DNA of 64,000 nucleotides from Martinezella tropici (lineage in GTDB: Bacteria; Pseudomonadota; Alphaproteobacteria; Rhizobiales; Rhizobiaceae), in the NCBI RefSeq assembly GCF_008370325.1, contig NZ_VNIP01000006.1:620001-684000 (forward strand), given 5' to 3'. A program made the position numbers and the translations under genes. This document shows, piece after piece, positions 16,717 to 25,676 of this stretch. The first letter of the stretch is position 1, and each line of letters opens with the position of its first letter. The notes beneath the pieces are model-generated. The model did not search any database. It was given only the letters and a program-made list of their open reading frames with translations, and was not told where the DNA came from.

Positions 16717-18423
16717 ATGGACGCGAACAGCCATTCCCCCAAAGGCATGCCCGAAGCAGCGGTAAAATACCGCGCCTATCCCCAAATCAATATTCCCGAC
16801 CGGACCTGGCCGTCCAAGGTGATCACCAAGGCGCCGATCTGGTGCTCGGTCGACCTGCGCGACGGCAATCAGGCGCTCGTCGATCCGATGGGCCATGATC
16901 GCAAGGCGCGCATGTTCCAGCTGTTGCTGGATATGGGCTTCAAGGAAATCGAGATCGGATTCCCCTCGGCTTCGCAGACCGATTTCGATTTCGCCCGCTG
17001 GTGTATCGAGCAGGGCAACGTGCCTGATGATGTGTCGCTGCAGGTTCTCGTCCAGTGCCGTCCGGAATTGATCACCCGCACGTTCGAGGCGCTGGAAGGC
17101 GCCAACAAGCCGATCGTCCACTTCTACAATTCCACCAGCGAATTGCAGCGCCGCGTGGTGTTTGCCAAGGATGTACAGGGCATCAAGCAGATCGCCGTCG
17201 ATGCGGCCAAGATGATTAGCGACATGGCTGCCAAGGCAGGCGGCGGCTATCGCTTCGAATATTCGCCGGAGAGCTTCACCGGCACCGAGCTGGATGTGGC
17301 GCTGGAAATCTGCAACGCCGTCATCGACGTCATGAAGCCGACGCCTGACAACAAGCTGATCATCAACCTGCCGTCGACAGTCGAAATGGCGACGCCGAAC
17401 GTCTATGCCGACCAGATCGAATGGATGTGCCGCAATCTGGACAACCGCGAAAACCTGATCATCTCGCTGCATCCGCACAATGACCGAGGCACGGGCATCG
17501 CTGCCGCCGAGCTGGCGCTGATGGCGGGCGCCGATCGCGTCGAAGGCACATTGTTCGGCAATGGCGAGCGCACCGGCAATGTCGATGTCGTCACCATGGC
17601 ATTGAACATGTTCACGCAGGGCGTCGATCCGGAGCTCGATTGCTCCAACATCGAGCGCATGAAGGAAGTCTTCGAATATTCCAACCAGATGGCGATCGGC
17701 GAGCGTCATCCTTACGTCGGCGAGCTGGTCTACACGGCCTTCTCCGGTTCGCACCAGGATGCGATCAACAAGGGTATGAAGGCCGCCAAGGTCGCCAACG
17801 ATCCCATCTGGGAAGTGCCTTATCTGCCGATCGACCCGCAGGATGTCGGCCGCACCTATGAGGCGATCATCCGCATCAACTCGCAGTCCGGCAAGGGCGG
17901 CATCGCCTACATCATGCAGCAGGACTACGGCCTGAACCTGCCGCGCAATCTCCAGGTGGAATATCGCGAGGAGATCCAGCGCATCACCGACGAAGAAGGC
18001 AAGGAATTGCCGTCCAAGCGTATCTATGAGCATTTCATCGAGCGTTATGTGACCCAGCCCGATGCGCGGCTCCGCTTCGCCGACCATCACACCTTCGCCG
18101 ACCCCGAGCACAGGGGGCAGCGCATCGTCGCGGCCGAAATCACCGATAATGGCGAGGTGAAGCGCATCGAGGGCAGGGGCAACGGCCCGATCGACGGCTT
18201 CATCAATGCGCTCTCGATCTATCTCGGCATCCCGATGTCCGTCGAGGATTATTCCGAGCACTCGCTGCAGCATGGCTCCAACGCTTCGGCGATCTCCTAT
18301 GTCGAGGTCTCCTATCCGGGCGGTAAGCTCTTCGGTGCCGGCATCAACACCAATATCGTCGCGGCGTCTCTCGAGGCGATCGTCTCGGCGGCGAACCGTG
18401 TGCTCGCCATAAAGGCGGCGTAA
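16717..18423 (+). CDS. leuA: 2-isopropylmalate synthase
   Basis: The 568-aa protein condenses 2-ketoisovalerate with acetyl-CoA in the first step of leucine synthesis. The N-terminal HMGL-like TIM barrel carries WCSVDLRDGNQAL (metal and substrate site), ELQRRVVF and HPHNDRGTG. The C-terminal regulatory domain (about residues 440-568) ends with GINTNIVAASLEAIVSAANR, the leucine-sensing LeuA dimer domain. Length and the VKYRAYPQINIPDRTWPSK start place it in the longer, yeast-like class found in rhizobia and actinobacteria, not the 520-aa E. coli type. A leucine-rich leader ORF precedes it by 158 bp. A strong double hairpin follows. Confidence 0.97.
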   Translation: MDANSHSPKGMPEAAVKYRAYPQINIPDRTWPSKVITKAPIWCSVDLRDGNQALVDPMGHDRKARMFQLLLDMGFKEIEIGFPSASQTDFDFARWCIEQGNVPDDVSLQVLVQCRPELITRTFEALEGANKPIVHFYNSTSELQRRVVFAKDVQGIKQIAVDAAKMISDMAAKAGGGYRFEYSPESFTGTELDVALEICNAVIDVMKPTPDNKLIINLPSTVEMATPNVYADQIEWMCRNLDNRENLIISLHPHNDRGTGIAAAELALMAGADRVEGTLFGNGERTGNVDVVTMALNMFTQGVDPELDCSNIERMKEVFEYSNQMAIGERHPYVGELVYTAFSGSHQDAINKGMKAAKVANDPIWEVPYLPIDPQDVGRTYEAIIRINSQSGKGGIAYIMQQDYGLNLPRNLQVEYREEIQRITDEEGKELPSKRIYEHFIERYVTQPDARLRFADHHTFADPEHRGQRIVAAEITDNGEVKRIEGRGNGPIDGFINALSIYLGIPMSVEDYSEHSLQHGSNASAISYVEVSYPGGKLFGAGINTNIVAASLEAIVSAANRVLAIKAA

Positions 18424-18450
18424 GGCTGAAACGGCCTCTGCACTGCTGAT

Positions 18451-18536
18451 TTAAAAAAGCCCCCCGATCCTGAACTGCCCCCCGAAGGTTGGTGTCCAAC
18501 TTTCGGGGGGCAGTTCATTTCGAGGGGACTTTTTGT
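18451..18536. terminator. Long palindromic terminator between leuA and ABC exporter gene
   Basis: A central stem of 22 bp (18471-18492 with 18496-18517; one G-U pair, 3-nt loop) is flanked by AAAAAAGCCCC on the left and GGGGACTTTTT on the right, which extend the pairing with one bulge. Both strands offer a T run, so it can terminate leuA and the converging exporter gene. The core, with TGAACTGCCCCCCGAA at each end in inverted orientation, also looks like two abutted insertion-sequence termini. Confidence 0.75.
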
Positions 18537-18542
18537 TGCGCG

Positions 18543-20387
18543 TCAGTCGACTGCCGGCTCGTCATCTTCGATGAAGCCGCCGGATTGATGGGACCACAGT
18601 GTCGCGTAGATGCCGTTTCGGGCGATCAGCTCCGAATGCGTGCCGTCTTCGACGATACGTCCTTGGTCCAGCACGACGATGCGGTCCATACGCGCGATGG
18701 TCGACAGGCGATGCGCAATGGCGATCACGGTCTTGTCTTCCATGATGCCATAAAGCGTATCCTGGATTTCGGCTTCGACTTCCGAATCGAGGGCGGAGGT
18801 TGCCTCGTCGAGCACCAGGATCGGGGCATCCCTGAGGATGGCGCGGGCGATCGCCACGCGTTGCCTTTGACCGCCGGAGAGCTGGACGCCGCGTTCGCCG
18901 GCATGGGCGTCGAAGCCCGTGCGTCCCTGCTGATCCCGCAGCTTTGCTATGAAGCCGCTCGCGGCCGCTTTCTCGGCCGAAGCGAGAATAGTATCCTCCG
19001 TGAAGCGAGGGTTGCCATGGGCGATGTTATCGCGGATGGAGCGGTGAAGGAGCGATGCCTCCTGGCCGACCACGGCAATCTGCCGGCGCAGACTATCCTG
19101 CGTCACCTGCCGAACATCCTGCCCATCGATTTCGACGATGCCGCCCTCCGGATCGAAGAAGCGAAGCAGCAGATTGACCAGCGTCGATTTGCCGGTGCCG
19201 GAGCGGCCGACAAGGCCGACCTTCTGGCCTGCCGCAATTCGAAGCGAAACGCCGTCCAGCCCGCCATCTCCCTTGCCGTAGTGATGAGTGATCTGCCGGA
19301 AGACGATCTCGCCCTTGGTGATGGCAAGCGGTTTGGCGTCCGGCGCATCGGTAATCGCGAGCGGCTGCGAGACGGTCAACAGTGATTGCCGCATGGCGCC
19401 GAGATGGGCGAAGAGCGAGGAGACCGCATCCAGCATCCATTCGGCCATGCCGGTTATGCGGAAACTCAGCGCGAGCGATGCCGCGATCAGCCCCAGCTGC
19501 GCGCCGCCGGATTGCCAGAGGACGACGGCATAGCCAACGAGCGCGACGATGAGGAAGCTGCCGAGGAAGAGCATGCTCGAATTGACAAGCACTTCGAGCC
19601 TCTGCACCCGGACGAATGTTTCGCGCGTTTGAGAGAAACGACGACGGGCTTCTTTGTCTTCCGCCTTGGCATCGGCAAAAAGCTTGATGAGGTCGATATT
19701 GGCATAGCTGTCCACCAGCATGCCCGTCAATTCGGCATAGGCTCCCTGGTATTGCGCGGAAGCCTTCTGCAGGCGAGGGATGACATAGGCCATCAGGCCG
19801 AGATAGCAGAGGAGCCAGACGGCGAGGGGCCAAATCAGGCGCGGGTCGATCGAGGCCATCAGCCAGAGCGAGCCGGCCACGTAGATTGTGACGAAAGACA
19901 GCGTGTGCAGCACGGCATAGGCGGCGCCTGTTGCCGCTGTACCGATGTCGCGCACCTGGCTGGCAATGCGACCGGAAAAATCCTGGCGAAACCAGCCGAC
20001 GGATTGCCGAAGGACGTGACGATGGGCGCGCCAGCGAAACAAGGTCTCGGCATTCGGCCGGAATGCGATGTCATCAAGGCTTTCGCGGAGATATCCGGCA
20101 AGGGGCCGTCCGATCAGCACAAGGGCGGCCGCAGCGAGCAGGCCCAACCCTTCGGATGCCCAGAAATCCTCCCGGTGAGCGATGGCCAGATTATCCACCA
20201 GCCGGCTGGAATAGCCGATGAGCCAGATCTCGATGACGGCGCCGATCACGGTCAGGCTGAGGCTCATCGCCATGACCGTGCGGAACGGGCGAAGATTGGT
20301 TAGGAGATAGTGCCGGGCGTTGGATGGTGGTTGGGGCCCGTCATGATCCTGAAATGGATCGACAAGCTCTTCAAAGCGACGAAACAT
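18543..20387 (-). CDS. ABC exporter, fused permease and ATPase
   Basis: The 614-aa half-transporter has about six membrane segments in residues 35-320 followed by a nucleotide-binding domain with Walker A GLVGRSGTGKSTLV, signature LSGGQRQRVAIAR, Walker B ILVLDEATSALD and the H-loop VIAIAHRLST. This is the type-IV (MsbA/LmrA) exporter plan, working as a dimer in the inner membrane. It is a close paralogue of the two exporters at 41084 and 43080, sharing the N-terminal pattern F-x-FE-x(4-5)-PF and the C-terminal LWSHQSGGFI. Its start has GGAGGG upstream. No accessory genes are adjacent, and the substrate (drug, lipid or peptide) is unknown. Confidence 0.93.
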   Translation of the reverse strand: MFRRFEELVDPFQDHDGPQPPSNARHYLLTNLRPFRTVMAMSLSLTVIGAVIEIWLIGYSSRLVDNLAIAHREDFWASEGLGLLAAAALVLIGRPLAGYLRESLDDIAFRPNAETLFRWRAHRHVLRQSVGWFRQDFSGRIASQVRDIGTAATGAAYAVLHTLSFVTIYVAGSLWLMASIDPRLIWPLAVWLLCYLGLMAYVIPRLQKASAQYQGAYAELTGMLVDSYANIDLIKLFADAKAEDKEARRRFSQTRETFVRVQRLEVLVNSSMLFLGSFLIVALVGYAVVLWQSGGAQLGLIAASLALSFRITGMAEWMLDAVSSLFAHLGAMRQSLLTVSQPLAITDAPDAKPLAITKGEIVFRQITHHYGKGDGGLDGVSLRIAAGQKVGLVGRSGTGKSTLVNLLLRFFDPEGGIVEIDGQDVRQVTQDSLRRQIAVVGQEASLLHRSIRDNIAHGNPRFTEDTILASAEKAAASGFIAKLRDQQGRTGFDAHAGERGVQLSGGQRQRVAIARAILRDAPILVLDEATSALDSEVEAEIQDTLYGIMEDKTVIAIAHRLSTIARMDRIVVLDQGRIVEDGTHSELIARNGIYATLWSHQSGGFIEDDEPAVD

Positions 20388-20660
20388 GAGTGCCCTCCGC
20401 GGGCGAAAGATAGCAATCTGATGATCGGGCCGATAAAGCAGCCCTTCACGGCACTGCTTTTCAGCGGTGATTTCCTGTGCCGTGATTTTTCATCCGAGTG
20501 CTCTCCTCATAGGTCGCTGCAACCTCTATAGCGTGTATCGGCGCCAATGTCAGCAGCAATTGTACCGTCATCGTTCAGCGTTGCGACTCATAGCGCCATC
20601 CGCGCCCAAGCGGCCTGCTTCGAAATCGTCCGGGACATGTGCTTCAGTGGTGTCTCTTGC

Positions 20661-20864
20661 TCAGGGTTTGCCCTTGGTAAGCTCATCGCGTTGCTTTGTC
20701 AGGCGCTCGAGCTCTTCTTCCTGTTCGGCAATCCGCTCCGACGTCCGTTCTTCGTCGGCTGCGCCGGAGAAGGCGGCGGCCTGCTCGATCAGCTCGCGAA
20801 GATTTTCCCTTATCACCGCAATGCGCCTGTCGATTTCCGGAATGGTCAGCAGAACGTCGGACAT
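20661..20864 (-). CDS. Small coiled-coil protein of unknown function
   Basis: From ATG 20864 (GGAG 8 nt upstream) the product is 67 residues, beginning MSDVLLTIPEIDRRIAVIRENLREL. It is almost entirely charged helix with heptad-like repeats: IPEIDRRIAVIRENLRELIEQAAA and SERIAEQEEELERLTKQRDEL. It has no signal peptide or membrane segment. I do not recognise the family; similar short coiled-coil proteins are conserved among Rhizobiales. A homomeric or partner-binding role is plausible, but no function is inferred. Confidence 0.65.
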   Translation of the reverse strand: MSDVLLTIPEIDRRIAVIRENLRELIEQAAAFSGAADEERTSERIAEQEEELERLTKQRDELTKGKP

Positions 20865-20965
20865 GTCGAAACTCCAGCAAGAATATCGGACTCGTATGAT
20901 TGCCGCAGGATCATTATCCATCGGCGAGCGTTCGGCCGCAAGCTGCAAAGAAGGAGAGGGGGCGG

Positions 20966-21799
20966 TCAGATCTCCGACGATACCCTGTTGGCGATCTGGT
21001 CAAGCATCGCATCCGAGGAAGGACCGACGACGGCGTAGGTCGCGCCATCGCGATGCCAGGATACGATGCTGATATCGTCCTTGATGGTCTCGCTGAAATC
21101 GGTGTCGTTGGCGACGCCGTCGGCTTTGGTAAAGCAGACGGCGACGACATCGCCATCGAGGTTCTTGTAGATCAGCTGGCCGACGGGCTTGCCGCCGGCG
21201 ATGAACATGCGCGCGCCCTGGAAGACAAGGCCATCGGCGGCCAGATCCGGGAAATTGAATTTGACGCCGACCGTGCTGCCCAGCCACTTGCTTATTTCAT
21301 CCAGTTCGCTCGCCTGCAGTTCGACCATATGGCGCGGCTGGCGCGAATAGATGCGATGATAGGCGGCTATGTCATCCAGCCAGTTTCGCGTCGCGACCTG
21401 GGCCGGGGTGACGGGTGCCGCCTCCGGCGCATTGGCAGGTTGCGTGCCCAGAAGATAGCCGATGCCGCCGCCGACCGCGAAGAGGATCAGGGCTGCCGCC
21501 AGCGACTGCCTGCCGTTCGGCGCCAATTTCAGGGATGGCCTGGCGAGACGGGGAGAAGGGTCGCGAGTCTTCGGAGGCTGGGCGCTCTTGATGGAACGAA
21601 CGAGCGCAAGCGGCACGGGCTCTTTCAAAACCTCGTCGAAAGCCTTGCGGCCGACATCGGAACCGTGCCTCAGCTCATCGAATATGCGCTGTGCATTCGG
21701 ATCGGAAGCGATGAGCTTTTCCAGCTCTTCTTTTTCTTCTCGGCTCGTTTCGCCATCCATGAAGGCGGACAAGCGGACTTCGAGCGGCGTTTTTTTCAT
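20966..21799 (-). CDS. Anti-sigma factor, transmembrane
   Basis: The 277-aa product (ATG 21799) begins MKKTPLEVRLSAFMDGETSREEKEELEKLIASDP, the typical start of anti-sigma factors that bind ECF sigma factors through an N-terminal cytoplasmic domain. A single membrane segment follows at about residues 99-119 (SLAAALILFAVGGGIGYLLG), and the rest, about 155 residues, is periplasmic with the block VSWHRDGATYAVVGPSS. The gene lies 12 bp after the ECF sigma gene on the same strand, the standard operon order. The zinc-binding HxxxCxxC motif is absent, so it is not of the ZAS type. The inducing signal is unknown. Confidence 0.87.
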   Translation of the reverse strand: MKKTPLEVRLSAFMDGETSREEKEELEKLIASDPNAQRIFDELRHGSDVGRKAFDEVLKEPVPLALVRSIKSAQPPKTRDPSPRLARPSLKLAPNGRQSLAAALILFAVGGGIGYLLGTQPANAPEAAPVTPAQVATRNWLDDIAAYHRIYSRQPRHMVELQASELDEISKWLGSTVGVKFNFPDLAADGLVFQGARMFIAGGKPVGQLIYKNLDGDVVAVCFTKADGVANDTDFSETIKDDISIVSWHRDGATYAVVGPSSDAMLDQIANRVSSEI

Positions 21800-21811
21800 G
21801 TCCTGCAATGC

Positions 21812-22324
21812 TTAAAACCTTCGAGGCGAGCGACTGTGACCTTGAGAGGCAAGGTAAAGACGAGCGCTGGAGAGTCGCGACATCACCGCCGACAGCGGAA
21901 TGCCGAGGATATCGGCCGCCTGCTTATAGCTGTGCCCTTCGACATCGACCAGCAGGAAGACACTGGCAAGTCCTTCGGGCAAAGATGTGACGAGGCGATG
22001 CGCTTCTCCGGCTTCAACCGGATTTAAATGTGTTCCGGATGCCGGGTCGCCCTGTTCCAGGGCATTGCCCTTGCCGGCAGGGCGCAGTTTGTGGCGCCGC
22101 GCTTCGTCGACCCATTGATGCCGAGCCATGGTGTAGAGCCAGCTCTCCAGCTTGCCGCCGCTGTTCCACAGATGGAACTTGGCGATGCCGCGCTGACAGA
22201 CGCTCTGGACGAGCTCGTCCGCCTCGGTCAGATCGCCGGTCAGCGTCACCGCGAAGCGGCGAAGCTTCGGAAGAAGGCCGACCAGATCGCGTCTGATATC
22301 GATGGCTGCTACCGGCGTTGGCAT
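21812..22324 (-). CDS. ECF RNA polymerase sigma factor
   Basis: The 170-aa protein has region 2 (DLVGLLPKLRRFAVTLTGDLTEADELVQ, then the LESWLYTMARHQWVDEARR segment of 2.3-2.4) and region 4 with a helix-turn-helix (SLPEGLASVFLLVDVEGHSYKQAADILGIPLSAVMSRLSSAR). This is the minimal extracytoplasmic-function architecture. The anti-sigma gene follows directly, so activity is presumably released when the membrane protein senses envelope stress. I could not identify an autoregulatory ECF promoter in the 200 bp upstream with confidence. Confidence 0.92.
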   Translation of the reverse strand: MPTPVAAIDIRRDLVGLLPKLRRFAVTLTGDLTEADELVQSVCQRGIAKFHLWNSGGKLESWLYTMARHQWVDEARRHKLRPAGKGNALEQGDPASGTHLNPVEAGEAHRLVTSLPEGLASVFLLVDVEGHSYKQAADILGIPLSAVMSRLSSARLYLASQGHSRSPRRF

Positions 22325-22532
22325 GGTCTTTCCAAAGAAGCGTTGGAGGTTATCACATGGACGACGTGCTTCCGCAAATAGTGATCTTTCCCTTGGAAAA
22401 GGTGATGCGAGCAGAATGTTCGTCCTGTGTTGGTATGAACCATTTCCGTGCCGTTTCGCAAGCCTTCAAAACACTCGCACTTAACTGTCTTTCTCTGGGC
22501 GGTGATCTGCGTATGCGCTGACCCACACTGCC

Positions 22533-23099
22533 TCAATAGGTGATCTGGCCCTTGAGCGATTGCAGCAGCGAGCGATAAGCCCAGGTGTTTTCGCCGCCGC
22601 GATCGCGGATCTCGACCAGCTGGACGCGCGCGCCCTGAACATCGCCCTGCTCGAGAAGGGCCTGTCCCATATAGGAGCGCGCGAGGATATAATTCTCATC
22701 GCGCTGCAGGGCCTTGCGATAGTAGCTCATGCCGAGCTCCATTCTGCCCGCCTTGCGATTGGCATAACCGAGATAATTGAGGATGCGGGGATCGTCCTGG
22801 TCCCTTGCGAGCTTCAAGACGGTGATGGCGTTATCATACTGGCCCGCATAGGCGAATTCCCGCGCCGCCTGGAAGAGCTGATCGTCATTGAAGCCGCTTT
22901 GCTTCGGCTTTACGCATTCCTTCTTGTCTTTGTCCCAAACCTTGCCGTCAGTGCATTTGGTCGTGGTGTTGCTCTTAGGTGGCGGGGCCGTTTCGTCACT
23001 TTCGGAGCCGGCGGCGACGGCCTGCAGGCTGGCGGCAAACAAGAATCCGGCAGCGATCGCCACAGTCGAGGAGCTTTTCATCGCGGCCTTGAAACCCAT
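22533..23099 (-). CDS. Exported TPR-repeat protein
   Basis: From ATG 23099 (GGAGG 6 nt upstream) the product is 188 residues with a signal peptide (MKSSSTVAIAAGFLFAASLQAVAAG), a short Cys-containing, charged linker (TTTKCTDGKVWDKDKKECVKP) and a tetratricopeptide region at about residues 85-180 (FNDDQLFQAAREFAYAGQYDNAITVLKLA, DPRILNYLGYANRKAGRMELGMSYYRKAL, ILARSYMGQALLEQGDVQGARVQL). Such periplasmic TPR proteins act as scaffolds. Nothing in the neighbourhood fixes its partner. The two cysteines could form a disulphide. Confidence 0.82.
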   Translation of the reverse strand: MGFKAAMKSSSTVAIAAGFLFAASLQAVAAGSESDETAPPPKSNTTTKCTDGKVWDKDKKECVKPKQSGFNDDQLFQAAREFAYAGQYDNAITVLKLARDQDDPRILNYLGYANRKAGRMELGMSYYRKALQRDENYILARSYMGQALLEQGDVQGARVQLVEIRDRGGENTWAYRSLLQSLKGQITY

Positions 23100-23190
23100 C
23101 CAATCCTCCCAGGATTCCGATAGCACGATTGTAGCTCCGTATCTTAGAAAACGCCAACGAAACGATGCGCGTGACATCCTAAAATGCCGA

Positions 23191-24111
23191 TCATGTCGCC
23201 AGAATATCGATGCCTTCCGGATCGACACCATCGCCGTTGTCGTTGAGGCTGTAGCGTTCGGCCTTCAACTCCCAGGCGCCCGGACGACCGTCGATCGTAA
23301 AGAGATTGTAGGCAGCGCGCGGCTTCAAGCCGCCAACTCCTTGCGAGGCGGAAGCGATCCCGACGATCGGCACCAGGCCCATCTGGCCGCGCAGCCAATG
23401 CAAGGTGTTGAGATGCGTGTGCCCATGCAGGACCAGCTCCGCGCCGCCCGTCGAGAGGACCGCCGCGAAGCGGCGGATGCCGATCATGCGCTTGTAGAAG
23501 CTGGTCGCGCCGCGAATCGGCGGGTGATGGATCATGACCACGCGAAAGAGCCCCGCATCTCCGGCCGCGCGCAGAATGTTCACCGTCTCGCGCGCCTGGC
23601 GGGCGGAATAGAAGCCGCTGGCGGCAAAAGGCGGCGTGGCGACGGCGGTCGAGCAGCCGATCAGCGCTACCTGATCCCGGATGCGCATATAGGGAAAAAT
23701 GCGCTGGTCTTGCTGCCATTCGGCCGGAGCGCGGTCGCCCCTGACATAGGGATACCAGGCGCGCATGGACTTTTCATATGCGCCGGGCACATAGGCATCG
23801 TGATTGCCGGGAACGACGGAGGTATGAAAGGGATCGCCGACTGTCTTCAGCCACGCGGCTGCGGTCTGGATCTCCATGCCGCTCGCAAGATTGACGAGAT
23901 CGCCGGTTACGGCCAGATGATCGGCCTGCTTCGCCTTGATGTCGTCAAGAAGGAGATCGAGCGTACCGCCAAAAAGGTGCTTGCGCCGGTTCCGGTGCCA
24001 GTTCACAAATCCGGTAATGCGTTTGGAGGCGAGTTCTCTGATCGAAAGGCGTGGCAGCGGACCAAGGTGAACATCGGAAATATGCGCGAGCTTGAACATG
24101 GGATGAGACAT
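23191..24111 (-). CDS. Metallophosphoesterase
   Basis: From ATG 24111 the product is 306 residues beginning MSHPMFKLAHISDVHLGP. The calcineurin-like phosphoesterase motifs occur in order: HISDVHLG (D-x-H), LAVTGDLVN (GD), VVPGNHDAYVP (GNHD), VMIHHPP and LVLHGHTHLN (GHTH), which bind a dinuclear metal centre. It resembles cAMP phosphodiesterase-like or UDP-diacylglucosamine hydrolase-like enzymes but lacks features that would fix the substrate. It is divergent from the Nudix gene, with 68 bp between the starts. Confidence 0.88.
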   Translation of the reverse strand: MSHPMFKLAHISDVHLGPLPRLSIRELASKRITGFVNWHRNRRKHLFGGTLDLLLDDIKAKQADHLAVTGDLVNLASGMEIQTAAAWLKTVGDPFHTSVVPGNHDAYVPGAYEKSMRAWYPYVRGDRAPAEWQQDQRIFPYMRIRDQVALIGCSTAVATPPFAASGFYSARQARETVNILRAAGDAGLFRVVMIHHPPIRGATSFYKRMIGIRRFAAVLSTGGAELVLHGHTHLNTLHWLRGQMGLVPIVGIASASQGVGGLKPRAAYNLFTIDGRPGAWELKAERYSLNDNGDGVDPEGIDILAT

Positions 24112-24179
24112 AGCCCACTCTATTGTCAAAACAAATACATCCCCAACGTCATTGCGGATCGGGGTATTGGGTTTCACGC

Positions 24180-24671
24180 ATGAGCGACGAGATTTCGAGG
24201 GACGAAAAGCAGAGTTTGGCGGTGCGGTTGTTCGGCCGGGCGCTGCATGTCTATTTCGGCCTGACGCGCAGCATGACGCTTGGCGTGCGCGCCGCCTGCT
24301 TCGATGGGGAGGGGAGAGTTTTCCTGGTGCGGCATTCCTATATCGCCGGCTGGCATATGCCCGGTGGCGGCGTCGAGCGTCATGAGACGGTGGAGCAGGC
24401 GCTCGAGAAGGAGCTGCGCGAGGAAGGCAATCTGGTGATTTCGGGCAAGCCGCAGCTCTTCCACGTCTATTTCAACAATCGCACCAGCAAACGGGACCAC
24501 GTCGTTTTCTATCGTGTCGAGGTCACCCAGACCGCGCCGCGCAAGCCGGATCGCGAGATCGTCGAAAGCGGCTTCTTTGCGCTCGATGCGCTGCCGCCCG
24601 GAACAACGAAGGCAACCTGTCGCAGGCTGAGAGAATTGGAAGGAGCGGAAGCTCCTTCCAATCACTGGTAG
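24180..24671 (+). CDS. Nudix hydrolase
   Basis: Starting at ATG 24180 the product has 163 residues. The Nudix segment is GGGVERHETVEQALEKELRE, followed by EGNL. Compared with the consensus G-x5-E-x7-REUxEExGU it keeps the first Gly, the Glu and the EL-REE core, while the Arg before Glu is Lys and the last Gly is replaced. The protein probably cleaves a nucleoside diphosphate linked to some other moiety. It starts close to the divergent metallophosphoesterase and converges with the next gene. The exact substrate cannot be predicted. Confidence 0.83.
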   Translation: MSDEISRDEKQSLAVRLFGRALHVYFGLTRSMTLGVRAACFDGEGRVFLVRHSYIAGWHMPGGGVERHETVEQALEKELREEGNLVISGKPQLFHVYFNNRTSKRDHVVFYRVEVTQTAPRKPDREIVESGFFALDALPPGTTKATCRRLRELEGAEAPSNHW

Positions 24672-24686
24672 CCACCGGCATTCAAG

Positions 24687-25676
24687 TCACGCGGCTTTTG
24701 CCAATCGCTCGCGGCCATGCGGACGATCGAAGTCCAGATCGGGGCCGATCGGCACGATGCCTGTCGGATTGATCGTCTTGTGGCTGCGATAATAGTGGTT
24801 CTTGATATGCGTCAGGTTCACCGTCTCGGCAACGCCGGCAATCTGATAGAGGTCCCGCAGATAGGCCGAGAGGTTGGCATAATCGGCGATGCGGCGGATG
24901 TTGCATTTGAAATGGCCGACATAGACGGCATCGAAGCGGACGAGCGTCGTGAACAGCCGCCAGTCGGCTTCTGTCAGCCGGTCTCCGAACAGATAGCGCT
25001 TCGTCGAAAGCCGCTGGTCCAGCATATCGAGGGTTTCGAAGAGGCGTCGGGCACTTTCCCCGTAGGCTTCCTGGGCTGTCGCAAAGCCGGCCTTGTAGAC
25101 GCCATTGTTGACTGTGTCGTAAACCTGCTCGTTCAACGCATCGATATCGGCGCTGAGATCGGCGGGATAGAAATTCGCCTTTGAGCCGGTCAAGCCATCG
25201 AAGGCGGTATTGAACATGCGGATGATTTCGGCCGATTCGTTGTTGACGATCGTACCGGTCTGCTTGTCCCAGAGAACGGGAACGGTCACCCGGCCGGAAT
25301 AATTTGGATCGGCCTTGACATAGACCTCCCAGAGCTTGCCCGCGCCGAAGAGATGGTCGACCGTGCCTCCGTCCTTCCCTTTGAATTCCCAGCCATTTTC
25401 TAACATCAGCGGATCGACGATCGAGACGGAGATCAGCTCCTCAAGCTTCTTCAGCTTGCGGAAAATCAGGGTTCGGTGCGCCCAGGGGCAGGCGAGCGAT
25501 ACATAGAGATGATAGCGCCCAGCTTCTGCTTTGAAGCCGCCGGTGCCGGTCGGGCCAGCGCTGCCATCCGCGGTCACCCAGTTGCGGAACTGCGACGCGG
25601 CGCGCTTGAAATGGCCCTTCGTTTCTTTGGTATCGTACCAGACGTCATGCCAGACGCCGTCCACCAACATGCCCAT
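24687..25676 (-). CDS. Glutathionyl-hydroquinone reductase (GST Xi class)
   Basis: The 329-aa product (ATG 25676, AAGGA 7 nt upstream) is a YqjG/PcpF-type glutathione transferase. It opens with MGMLVDGVWHDVWYDT, and the catalytic cysteine lies in SLACPWAHRTLIFR, a motif specific for glutathionyl-hydroquinone reductases. GTIVNNESAEIIRMFN (glutathione site) and the C-terminal helical domain (LFGDRLTEADWRLFTTLVRFDAVYVGHFK) follow. These enzymes reduce glutathionyl-hydroquinones formed from quinones or chlorinated aromatics. Length is normal. The neighbours do not suggest a dedicated degradative pathway, so it is probably housekeeping redox protection. Confidence 0.93.
   Translation of the reverse strand: MGMLVDGVWHDVWYDTKETKGHFKRAASQFRNWVTADGSAGPTGTGGFKAEAGRYHLYVSLACPWAHRTLIFRKLKKLEELISVSIVDPLMLENGWEFKGKDGGTVDHLFGAGKLWEVYVKADPNYSGRVTVPVLWDKQTGTIVNNESAEIIRMFNTAFDGLTGSKANFYPADLSADIDALNEQVYDTVNNGVYKAGFATAQEAYGESARRLFETLDMLDQRLSTKRYLFGDRLTEADWRLFTTLVRFDAVYVGHFKCNIRRIADYANLSAYLRDLYQIAGVAETVNLTHIKNHYYRSHKTINPTGIVPIGPDLDFDRPHGRERLAKAA

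Noticed and set aside
22325..22532. Plus-strand ORF of about 55 codons upstream of the ECF sigma gene (from 22356)
   Set aside because: It has no ribosome site and unremarkable codon use, and overlaps the expected promoter region of the sigma operon.
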